A stretch of 64,000 bases of DNA from Anthoceros angustus (taxonomy: Eukaryota > Streptophyta > Anthocerotopsida > Anthocerotales > Anthocerotaceae): contig MU008207.1 in NCBI GenBank assembly GCA_010909165.1, forward strand, positions 301,983 to 365,982, read 5' to 3'. A program made the translations under genes and the position numbers. This document shows positions 31,960-42,516 of this stretch, one piece after another (within the stretch, counting starts at the first letter, position 1; each line of letters begins with the position of its first letter). The notes under the pieces are model-generated. The model made no database searches and had not been told where the DNA came from. It was given only the letters and a program-made list of their open reading frames with translations.

Positions 31960-33614
31960 TGCCGCGTTCCTCAACTCAAGTTCGTCGCATGTTCTTCCTT
32001 CATTAACAGTTGATTTCGCCTCGCCGGCCCAACTGCCTGGGTCCATCTCGTGCTCCCATGGCGACCTCCTCGACTTGTTGCACCTCCATGGTCGATTTTG
32101 AGGATTGCCCATGATCCGCCAACTCCTTCTTTTCTTCAAGCTTGTCATGGGATGAAGCTCCTTCCTCGCCTCTGGCACCCACCTCCCTAGGGCCTTCTCC
32201 TCGCCTCATGGCGCTCATGACCTCGCCAAGTGGGGCCTTCTCGCTCAAAAGCGGTGCTCTCATGTCCGTTTCTTCCTTTGCCAACGTGGCCTCCACTTGC
32301 AGCCCTCGACTGCTCACCCTTGAGGAGCATTCCAGCCTCCTCCTTGCGCCATGCTGGCGCCATCCTATCTCCTCGGATTTCCAAATTGTCCTGCGCTTTT
32401 CGCACAACGCCCCTTCTTGCTCATTTGGCCTCTGCAACAAGACTTGCTGATCAATTCTTAGGCCTTCGACAACATGCTCACCTCCTTCCCTTCGACTTGG
32501 GTCATGGTAACCAACTCCTCGTCGAAATCGATCATCCGTGGCTTCAAGTCGCTCTCCTTCAAAGAAATGAAATCGATTCGATGTTGCTTCGGCCTGGTTT
32601 CTACGTCATAGTCAAACTCTTGCAGCGTAATACCCACCGCAATCCTTCACGACAAACCGGCTTGTTGACAAGATACTTCAACGCAAAATGATCGACATGA
32701 ACGTAACCTTGCAAGCGGATAGTGTCTAAACTTCTTACGAGTAAATGATACCAAGACCCTCCCGCTCCGTGGTTGAGTAGTTCTTTTCATCCGTGAGTGT
32801 CTACCCGCATAGAAAATCGGATGATCCGCTTTCTTCTCATCTTCGACTTAAGACGGTCCCAATAGCATAGGCGGACACATCCACGTATACATGAAACGGC
32901 TTCCCCAATCCGCGGTTGTAAAGTTGGTGCGCTCACCAAGCTGTCCTTCAAGCCGAAAAGCCTCTGCCGGCGTCGTCCATTCAAGGGTGTATCCTTTTGG
33001 TTAATTGTGTCAACAAGGCTGCCTTCTTGGCGAAATCCTTGATGAACCTCTGTAATACCCCACTAGCCCTACAAAAGCTCGCACCGCCTTACCGTCGCGT
33101 CCATCTCGCTATCATCGCTACCTTCTCTTTATCTACCGCAATCCTCGAAACTCGATGTGCTAATAGAATGCCCTCCGTCATGCCAAAATAACACTTCCCC
33201 GGATGAAGTTTCATGTTCGACTCCCTGCACTTCTGAAAACATTGCCTCAAATGGTCTAAATGCAGGTTCCTTCTCCCAAATACGCAGAAATCATCCAGGA
33301 ATACCTCCATGAACTTCCTCAGAAAATCTCGGAATATCGCGTTCACCACCCGCTGGAAAGTGGCCGGGGCATTGCACAACCGAAAGGGAGCTTCGAATAG
33401 GCGTAAGTTCCCCAATCCGTCGTGAACGTTGTCTTGTCCTGATCCTCCCTCCGCAGCGAAATTTGATTGTACCCAGAATATCCATCCAAGAAACTGTACA
33501 TCTCATGTCCAGCTACTGTGTCCAGCACACTGTCCATGAAAGGTAAAGGGTGATGATCCTTCTTCGTTGCTTCGTTGAGTTTCGAAAATCTTGACACACC
33601 GAACCTTTCCTGCC
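31960..33614 (-). pseudogene. C reverse transcriptase-RNase H, second tandem copy
   Basis: On the minus strand: KDHHPLPFMDSVLDTVAGHE, YSFLDGYSGYNQISLRREDQ, TYAYSKLPFG, LCNAPATFQRVVNAIFRDFL, KFMEVFLDDFCVFGRR (FLDD at 33,301-33,290), HLRQCFQKC, KLHPGKCYF, then the RNase H start KDSLVSAPTLQP and YVHVDHFALKYLVNKP. This is a Ty3/Gypsy RT with both palm aspartates. A poorly conserved charged linker follows to 31.97 kb. The copy begins by fusing linker residues (RNAAW) to the RT (RQERFG), the scar of a tandem duplication. Confidence 0.9.
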
Positions 33615-35400
33615 GCCATGCCGCGTTCCTCAACTGGTTCGTCCGCATGTTCTTCCTTCATTAACAGGTTGATTTCGTCTGCCCCTGTCGGCCCAACTTC
33701 GTGTCTGGGTCCATCTCGTGCTCCCATGGCGACCTCCTCGACTTGTTGCACCTCCATGGTCGATTTTGAGGGATTGCCCACAGATCTGCCAACTCCCCCT
33801 TCTGCAATTTTTCTTCAAGCTTGTCATGGGATGAAGCTCCTTCCTCGCCCTCTGGCGCACCCACCTCCCTAGGGGCGTCTCCTCCTCGCGGCCTCATGGC
33901 GCCTGGCTTGACCGCCAAGTGGGGCCTTCTCGCTCAAAAGCGGTGCTCTCATGTCCGTTTTGCGCCTTTGCCAACGTGTGGCCTCCACTTGCAGCCCTCG
34001 ACTGCTCACCCTTGAGGAGCATTCAGCCTCCTTGCGCCATGCTGGCGCCATCCTATCTCCTCGGATTTCCAAATTGTCCTGCTGCGCTTTTCGCACAACG
34101 CCCCTTCTTGCTCATTTGGCCTCTCTGGCAAGACTTGCTGATCAATTCTTAGGCCTTCGACAACATGCTCACCTCCTTCCCTTCGACTTGGGTCATGGTA
34201 ACCAACTCCTCGTCGAAATCGATCATCCGTGGCTTCAAGTCGCTCTCCGGTTTCGAGAAATGAAATCGATTCGATGTTGCTCGGCCTGGTTTCTACGTCG
34301 TCAAACTCTTGCAGCGAATACCCATCTGGCAATCCTTCACGACAAACCGCTTGTTGACAAGATACTTCAACGCAAAATGGTCACATGAAGCGTAACCTTG
34401 CAAGCAAGCGATAGTGTCTAAACTTCTTACGAGTAAATGATACCAAGACCCTCCCGCTCCGTGGTTGAGTAGTTCTTTTCGATCCGTGAGTGTCTACCCG
34501 CATAGAAAATCGGATGATCCGTTTCTTCTCATCTTCCGACTTAAGACGGTCCCAATAGCATAGGCGGACACATCCACGTATACATGAAACGGCTTCCCCA
34601 ATCCGGCGGTTGTAAAGTTGGTGCGCTCACCAAGCTCCTTCAAGCCGAAAAGCCTCTGTCGTCCATTCAAGGGTGTATCCTTTTGGTTAATTGTGTCAAC
34701 AAGGCTGCCTTCTTGGCGAAATCCTTGATGAACCTCTGTAATACCCCACTAGCCTACAAAAGCTCGCACCGCCTTACCGTTTGGGTGCGTCCATCTACTA
34801 TCGCTACCTTCTCTTTATCTACCGTAATCCTCGCTGAAACTCGATGTGCTAATAGAATGCCCTCCGTCATGCCAAAATAACACTTCCGGATGAAGTTTCA
34901 TGTTCGACTCGCATTTAAAGCATTGCCTCAAATGGTCTAAATGCAAGTTCCTTCTCCCAAATACGAAATCATCCAGGAATACCTCCATGAACTTCTAAAA
35001 TCTCGGAATATCGCGTTCACCACCGGAAAGTGGCGGGGCATTGCACAACCGAAGGGAGCTTGAATAGGCATAAGTTCCCCAATCCGTGAACGTTGTTTTG
35101 TCTGATCCTCCTTCGCGAAATTTGATTGTACCGAATATCCATCCAAGAAAATCGTACATCTGGCCACCATGTGTCCAACACTGTCCATGAAAGGTAAAGG
35201 GTGATGATCCTTCTTCGTTGCTTGAGTTTCACGAAAATCTTGACACACCGAACCTTTCCTGCCGCTTCTTTGGTACAATCACGATGGGGCGACCCACTCC
35301 GGTGAGCACCGGATAAATCACCCACCTCCAAGTATTGGTCGGTGATCCTTAACAACCATGGAATACTTGGGATTCACTGTATTGCTTGATCCTCACCGAG
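33615..35400 (-). pseudogene. C reverse transcriptase-RNase H, first copy
   Basis: Same segment as the next copy downstream, period about 1.65 kb. This copy is continuous with the true upstream RT sequence (SPHRDCTKEAAGK, equal to a shifted VIVPKK block). It keeps KDHHPLPFMDSV and, in another frame, the FLDDF palm motif, but has more small deletions. The linker at 33.65-34.1 kb is nearly the same as at 32.0-32.45 kb apart from indels of 1-9 bases. Confidence 0.85.
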
Positions 35401-36330
35401 TCTTGCCCTCCTTCAGTCTATTCGATGCCCCAGTTCTTCCGGTATCCTGTCATGTCGGTAATCTTGAAGGCAAACACATCGACATATTCTCTAAGGACCC
35501 TACGAAACTCATCTTTTCTACCGCCTAGGTACTTAGAAATCTTGACTACCTTGCTAGGTTCTAACTCTAGGTCTTCTACGCCCGGGGATCTACATATGTT
35601 CCTCCGGTGCTGCCTATCTTGGTTCGGATCCCTCTTAGGAAAGTCTCATAAGCCTGCCCTTCCAAAAGGCTACTCCTTCTCTATGGGCCTCATCCTCGAC
35701 TCCTCTATGGCTTCCTCTATAAAAGCATACACCAAATCACTCTTTATTTGCGACCTCATGAGGGACCCCGATATGCTCGATCCGCCCGAGGAGCTTACCC
35801 CGTGCTACGAGGTGTACGTCGACCGGGCAGCTCCCCTCATAAGGAGCCTTACTCCATGACACAAAAGCAATCGCAGTCCGTCTTGGACTTGAAGGTGATG
35901 CCACTACGACCAAAATCAAAACACACGCGATTACAACCAAGGCCTACCTATCAAAACCTTATAGCCTAAATCAAACCGGCCGCATCACAATGTAGGTAAG
36001 ATGGAAGGTGAGTCCCCAATCTGTGCCTCGACCCCCAGTGGCTTTCTCCTTGTGTCGGCCATCCGTAAAAATACTCGGGCGGGTGAAACTCGGTGAACCG
36101 AGTTGATGAGCCGTCTCCTCCGTCATCAAGTTGACTCCTGATCCCGAATCTAATGGCACGTCGGGCACCAAACACCCCGCAATCTCAACCTCAATCTCGG
36201 GTGCCCCAAAATCAACGAGTTCGACCACATTTACCTCCGCCGATCGATTTCTCCCTCCTACTGCTTCAGGGATTCCCCTGATCGCCTCCTTCACAATTTT
36301 GCGGGATCTTGGACTTACCGCAAGCAATCG
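35401..36330 (-). pseudogene. C protease and RT-upstream spacer
   Basis: The 118-codon frame 36,327-35,971 has KIVKEAIRGIPEAVGG, VVELVDFGAPEIEVEIAGCL and catalytic DSGSGVNLM (D60 of the frame, about 36,150). It matches the plus-strand fragment at 3.57-3.99 kb almost word for word. The spacer down to 35.4 kb is broken but aligns with 3.95-4.19 kb. Confidence 0.85.
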
Positions 36331-37960
36331 GGATCGACCACAAATTCGGTCAAGTAATGCGTCGCTGAGATTTTATCGACAAGGTTTCCTCCCGCTTGCC
36401 ACGGTCGACTCCGACCTTATTGGTAAAGTTTCCGATTCCATGACCCTCCTATCGGTGGGTTCCCATACCCGGATCAATTCGGCTCTGCGACCCCGCTTTC
36501 CCGTGTCGGGTGAGCTGTTTAATTCATCTTCCGATTGCCGCTACTTCTCGACTAATGTCGGGAGGAAGCGTTCGTTCCTCCCCTCCTTTGGCCTTCTGCG
36601 CCCCGCCTACCGAGGTAGTGCCTCTTTGGGGTGCCGGACTACCGGGTAGTCTGCCCGCCTGGGGGTGGCCGCTCCTTCTGCCTCACGCCGCGCGTCTCCG
36701 GAGGCCATGGTGAGTCATCCCTCACCTTCCTCCGCTTCCTCGTGCTCACGCCTGCTTTTCCGCATCGGCCTCTCGACCGATCCGGTGGTCACCTTGGCCA
36801 CCATCAACCTTTCATCCGCACTCTCTCCTTCATCCTTCCTCCACGATCCGATGTCACGATCGTCGAGGAATCACTCCGCCTCCACCTTCAGACCGTGTGG
36901 TCACGATGCGGTTTCGTGTTGGGTCGTGCCTCTTCCGCTGCAGCTCGTGAACGACTGGTCGCTGGTGTCACTCGCCACCCCGTGCACCGGATCCCCATTT
37001 TATGTCCCAATTCCTTACATACCGCAAAAGGGTACATAACCCACTTGCTTCCGTGGTTACGGGCATTCGTTTGAGTAGTGACCGGGCTCCGCAATTATAA
37101 CAACACCCCGTGGAATTGCCATCGGCCTGTGATGGATCCGGTCTCCATTGTCCGGCGATGTCGGTCGTGATCCATACCTTGAGGGATCGGTGTTGGTAAG
37201 TCGCCTCCCCGCCCGGAGCTGTTCCTCTTCGGCGCTGAACACGGCGTCTCGGAGGCCATGGTGAGTCATCCTCACCTTCCTCCGCTTCCTTTCCTCATGC
37301 GCCCGTGCTCGTCGCCCTTTCGCGACGGCCGACCGTGGTGGTCACCTTGGCCACCATCAACCTTTCATCCGCTCATTTCTCCCTCCTTCCTTCCTCCACG
37401 ATCCGATGTCACATCAATCCTCGAGGAATCACTCCGCCTCCACCTTCAACACCGGTGTTGTGGTCACGGTAATTGCGGTTTCAGTGTTGGGTCGTGCCTC
37501 TTCCGCTGCAGGCTCGAACGACTCGGTCGTCTGGTGTCACTCGCCACCCCTGCATCCGGGATCCCCATTTTATGTCCCAATTCCTTACATACCTGGCAAA
37601 AGGGTACATAACCTACTTGCTTCGTGGTTACGGGCATTCGTTTGAGTAGTGACACGGGCTCCGCAATTGTAACAACATGTGGAATTGCCATCGGCCTGTG
37701 ATGGATCCGGTCTCCATTGTCTGGCGATGTCGGACGTGAGCCATACCTTGAGGCGGTGTGGGTTGGTAAGTCGCCTCATTGATTGAGGTGGTCGACTTCG
37801 GTGACCGTACGCCTGCCCATCCATACCAATAATCTCCGGCATAACGGTTTCCACATGATTTACGCATGTCGCGGTGCGAATACATTCGGTTGGTGTGTCC
37901 CGTTTGATGACATTGAGCAATACACCAAGCCTCGCGGTGAAGGAGATCTTCGTGGAGCTT
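36331..37960 (-). pseudogene. C gag, zinc-knuckle half, with a 550-bp tandem duplication
   Basis: Zinc-knuckle sequence occurs twice: KQVGYVPFCQVCKELGHKMG near 37.6 kb and CKELGHKMG with AEPGHYSNECP near 37.0-37.1 kb. GGAGGCCATGGTGAGTCATC marks the repeat starts near 36,700 and 37,251. RRLTNPHRLKVWLTSDIARQ and similar parts match the fragment at 2.5-2.7 kb. Frames shift often, so neither copy encodes an intact knuckle array. Confidence 0.8.
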
Positions 37961-39526
37961 GATTCTTCACGCCTTGACCTCCAACTCGGTCAATCTTGGT
38001 CAAAGCCTCCACTTGTCCGAATCCCTCCTCCTGCAGACGTTTCTCCCTTCTCCATCCGACGGACCGTCTTCCCTTCCTCTCCTTCTCCAATGCGCGTTCC
38101 GCCTCTTCTTGTCGTTTTTGACCTTCTCGGTCCTTCCTCATTCGTCGTTCGTAGGCCTTCTCGATTCCTCATCCGATGTGGAGCTTTCGAGTTCCGTGTC
38201 CTCACTTTCGATGAAGAGGCGACTGGAGGAGGTAGAGGAAGACGAGGAGCTAGATCTCCTCGATCCTTTCCTCTTCTTATGACTCGCCTCTTCTTCCTCC
38301 TTCTCCCAACTCGGACTCCCATTCCTCGTAAGCGGAGGCCCCGCCAACGTCTTCGTCCACGCTGCAGTGTACCTCCATTTTCGTGACAAGCCACTCACAA
38401 ACCAATCCAACGCTTGTTCTTGTGAGTACCCAGTGGGTGGATCTCCCTCTCGGGTGCACATTTGAACCCGATCCGGATATCCATAAAACCTCTCCACATA
38501 ATCGAACAAAGATTCTCGTTTCTTCCTTGAGGGTTCTCAACTTGGCCAAAGTGTGGTGTGCGAGCCCTGAACCGATTCAAGAAGGCCGCTTTGAGAGCTT
38601 CCCAATCTTGGCGCCACCGCATTAGATTAATTATACCACCATGCATGCCCTCTCGATCCGGAAAGATGCGCTGATCGGCGACTCCATCCTCCAAATTAGC
38701 GTGGGAGACGTGCTCGAAAGTTCTTACAACGCCTCGCATCATCTCCCTTCTTCTTCTCGCCGAATTTGACGTATTCGGGCGGCTGTGGGCCTCCTCCTCC
38801 ACCAACTCCACTCATGTTGCTGTCGCCTGCCCCAACACTCCTCTCGCCGGTAACAGGAAACAAATCGGGATCCTTGAGGAAATCTTCTACCAAGGAGTAG
38901 CGACCTCCCTCTAGTTCGTCCCAAAGATCATGATCGATTCGATCGAGTTCCGCCAAATCCTCCGACCAAGCTGAAATTCTCCTCGGCGACCTCGTCACCG
39001 CTGGGATGAGGTGGTGTCACCGCTTTGAGAAGCGTCGCGGGCGTTCGCGACGGTGCGAAGGTCGTGCTCGGAGGAGCGCCCTTCCTCTGGACACCAATTC
39101 TCTTCCACGACCTCCTTCCTCTCGCCGGTGATCTCGCCTCTTCCTCCTCCAATTCTCCGTCCGTCACCTCGCTTCTTCGAGGTCAAGGCGACTTCCTCCG
39201 CCTCTTCTTCCTCCCGCTCGTAGCGCGGGCGCGGTCTCTTCCTTAGCGGTTTCTTCGTAAGCTCGTAAATCTCTGCGGTGGCGGTGGTGACCTTCGCGTG
39301 TATCTCCCGAGATCGACCCTACCGACATCCGCAACCATCCTCATGTCCTCCAACCCATGTTAAGGAAGCAACCCACACCCCTTAGTGTCTCAACCATTCA
39401 CCCCTATGACAACTTAGGCAGCGCGAAATTCCTTCTTCTCACCCTATGGTCGACTCTCAGTCCCTTTGAAAAACATTCTGCAGCCTAGCGATGGAAACCA
39501 CAAAACTTCAAACTTTCAGCAACAAG
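37961..39526 (-). pseudogene. C gag, N-terminal half
   Basis: On the minus strand: acidic/basic start (TDGELEEEEARSPARGRRSW), a serine-rich and glycine-rich part (SNMSGVGGGGGPQPPEY), the helical gag core WRQDWEALKAAFLNRFRARTP, then SRRSSSSSSSTSSSRLFIES and the coiled KRQEEAERALEKERKGRR. The W-x3-W-x2-LK-x-F-x-x-RF pattern is typical of Gypsy gag. Four or more frameshifts. Confidence 0.75.
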
Positions 39527-39544
39527 TCCCCGGCAACGGCGCCA
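39527..39544 (-). promoter_or_regulatory. C primer binding site (tRNA-Asp type), inner copy
   Basis: The minus strand reads TGGCGCCGTTGCCGGGGA, the complement of the 3' end of plant tRNA-Asp(GTC), four A/T bases from the LTR end. This is a standard primer site of many plant Gypsy elements. Confidence 0.9.
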
Positions 39545-39548
39545 AAAA

Positions 39549-39722
39549 TGTGGTAGGGAAAACCCGGGGCACTCCCGAGGTCCTCCCACTATAGCGGCCA
39601 CACTTATCCCACTGTCGCTTCGTACGTTGGGTTTCGTCCCATGAGACTTGTGTGAAAGTTCGAGGTCTTGTGATCTCTCGCCACCGCAGACACACTTCTC
39701 CCTTCTAAACAAGCAAGGCGCC
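39549..39722 (-). repeat. C LTR 3'-end fragment (part of a 1.13-kb duplication)
   Basis: TGTGGTAGGGAAAACCCGGG to AAACAAGCAAGGCGCC equals the LTR end at 40,692-40,853. It is followed directly by gag sequence (AAGAGCTTCCCAATC) that also occurs at 38,590. So LTR end, primer site and gag start are present twice in tandem. Confidence 0.85.
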
Positions 39723-40670
39723 TTAAGAGCTTCCCAATCCGTCGGCCGAATTATATGCGTACCACCGCGCATGCCCTCTCAGTCCGGAAAGATGCGAGTC
39801 GGCGACTCCATCCTCCAAATTAGCGTGGGAGACGTGCTCAAAGTTCTTACAACGCCTCGCATCATCTCCCTTCTTCTTCTCCGAATTTGACGTATTGGCG
39901 ACTATGAAGTTGGGGCCTCCTCCTCCACCAACTCCACTCATGTTGCTCGTTCGAGTGTCCACGCTGGACCAACACTCTCGCCGGGTAGGAAACAAATCGG
40001 GATCCTTGAGCACGAAAATCTTCTACCGAAAGGGAGTAGCGACCTCTAGTTCGTCCCAAAGATCAATCGATCGCGATTCGATCGAGTCGTTCCGCCAAAT
40101 CCTCCGAGCCCGAAACTCCGCTCGGCGACCTCGCCACCGCTGTCGGGAAGATGAGGTGGTGCCACCGCTTTGAGAAGCAAAGCGCGGGCGTTCGCGTGGG
40201 GAAGGCAACTCGTGCTCGGAGGCGCCCTTCCTCGCCACCGGACACCAGCTTCTCTTCACGACCTCCTTCCTCTCGGCCGGTGATCTCCGCCTCTTCCTCC
40301 TTCTCTCTCTCCGTCGCACCTCCGTCGCCTTCCGGGTCAAGGCGACTTCCTCCGCCACTGTCTCTACTTCCTCCGCCTCGAGTGGCGGCGGTCTCTTCCT
40401 TAGCTTTTCTTAAAGCTCGTAAATCTCGCGTGACGGGTGACCTTCCGTGTATCTCCCGAGATCGACCCCTACCGACATCGCAACCATCCTCATGTCCTCC
40501 AACCCAGGTGTTAAGAAGGAAGCAAATCACACCCCTTAGTGTCTCAACCATTCACCCCTATGACAACTTAGGCGTGAAATTCCTTCTCACCCCTATGGTC
40601 GACCTCGGTCCCTTTGAAAACATGCTGCCCCTAGCGATGGAAACCACAAAACTTCAACCTTTCAACAACA
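39723..40670 (-). pseudogene. C gag N-terminal part, extra copy
   Basis: Repeats the content of 38.6-39.5 kb: AEEVALTRKATEVRRRERRR, SNMSGVGGGGG, KFGEKKKGDDARR-like sequence and WEALKAP at the left end, where it fuses to the LTR fragment. Differences from the other copy are mostly small indels. Confidence 0.75.
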
Positions 40671-40687
40671 AATCCCGACGGGCGCCA
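40671..40687 (-). promoter_or_regulatory. C primer binding site, outer copy (altered)
   Basis: The minus strand reads TGGCGCCCGTCGGGA where the inner copy has TGGCGCCGTTGCCGGGGA. The first seven bases after the LTR gap are kept; the rest shows losses. Confidence 0.7.
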
Positions 40688-40691
40688 AAAA

Positions 40692-42239
40692 TGTGGTAGG
40701 GAGAACCGGGGCACTCAGGTCCTCCCACTATAGCGGCCACACTTATCCCACTGCCGTCAGACGTTGGGTTTCGTCCCATGAGACTTGTGTGAAAGTTCGA
40801 GGCCTTGTGCACCACCGATGACACACTCTCACCTTCTAAACAAGCAAGGCGCCTCTACTCTCCCTCTCACGCACTCTTGCACCGCTTGAAAATCGCCAAC
40901 CCTCGACCCACAACGACACAAAACAATCAGGTCCCGCCTCGGAAGGAGCCTACCACGGGCGCCGGGACCCCTGTTCACACCGCGATTTCGTCCCTACTTC
41001 TAAGACCAAACCGACCTACAACGACACAACACAATTGCGGTCCCGCCTCGGAAGGAGCCTACCACGGGCGCCGGGACCCCAGTTCACACCGCGATTCGTC
41101 CCTACTTCTAAGACCAAACTGACCTACAACGACACAACACAATTGCGGTCCCGCCTCGGAAGGAGCCTACCACGGGCGCCAGGACCCCAGTTCACACCGC
41201 GATTTCGTCCCTACTTCTAAGACCAAACTTCTCCACTCGGGAGCTCTTGCTTTGGGATTTGGGATTCGTCCCTTAGGCTCGCTGTGGCCTTCCACTAACA
41301 CCTACACCTCTAATCCTCTACTCATCTTCTCATCTCCTCATCCTCTTCCTCCTAGTTCTAACCTCGGTTCGGGCTTCGGTTTCGACTCGCCCTTGCACAA
41401 CCGCCTGGGTCCGCCTCCACCAGAAGTTCTTCCTTGGGCGGTTGCTATGAGTTTGACACCAGAGAACCTCCGGAGTCTTTCCTGTAGTCTACCCTCAAGC
41501 CGAGAGTTCTCCGGCATTTGCCACACACCCAAAGCAAAGCAATTTCACGCAACCATTCACAAGGGGAGCAACTCGTTTAGGCACTTGCGAGCAAGTCCTC
41601 CACCAAGCACTCCGACCACCGCGACTTCCTCTCTACGAGACGTGTTGGCTCACGACGAAATTCCTCTGTAATGGCAAAGGACTCGATGAGCGTGGAAGCG
41701 CAAGACATGATACTTTACTTTGTGAAATCCTCCTCCTCTTATAGGAGGCCTTCCACATACAACCTCCCTTAGGTGACCCTCTGCAGTCACCTTTTCCAAT
41801 TTTCTATTATTTCCTACCACATTTAATGTCGGCACCTAAGTCTATTGCGATCCTTGGTAAATTCTATTCTAGTAACTTCACCTAAGACCATCCTTGAAGG
41901 ATGTGTTACACCACCTATCCTTCCTTCTTCCTAGCTCATTTATGGTCATTGACCATTCTTAGTCTTATCTCACTGGGTGGTGACATGGCCCTTGGTGGAT
42001 TGGCTCCCTCGCCTCCTTTGCTCTTGCCCTTCCCGGATCTTGTCGCTTCCTAATGTGTGGGGCAAGTACAATCCCTTCCTCCATCTCATGGGGCGGCGCC
42101 TAAAGTTCCTCTATCTTCCATCGCGGCCCCGCGCACCTAGGCGCCTTTTCTCCGCCTGGTCGCGCCCGTTCATCGCACCCTACCGCGGTAGTGGCGGACT
42201 ACCGTGGTAGGTGACTACCTACCATGGTAGTCGCCCTAT
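40692..42239 (-). repeat. C middle LTR (shared)
   Basis: Homologous to 24,975-26,837 through its length, with one copy of the 300-bp promoter segment, the three-unit array and many small deletions. It serves as 3' LTR of the truncated upstream unit and 5' LTR of the full unit. The right edge is set by analogy with the 3' LTR. Confidence 0.8.
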
Positions 42240-42516
42240 CTCCTTCTTCTCCTTCCTCCATGGTGATGTCTCGGGGTGAGTTCCTTTTGCTCCTTCCTTT
42301 GTTTGGTTTGTCCATACCTATCAGAGCATGTCTTCAAAGAATCTTCCCCATTCGTGACCAATGTTGCTACTAACTCTCGGGCCTTCTTGCGTTGGTCTCC
42401 TCCTCTGGCTCCTCCCTTATCCGGGAGGGAACTTCTCACCCTCCCCTTCCTCGTGGTGGACCCGTCCTTAGTCTCCTCCGGTGGGGTTGTCTCTCCACCA
42501 CCCCAACTGCTCCTCC

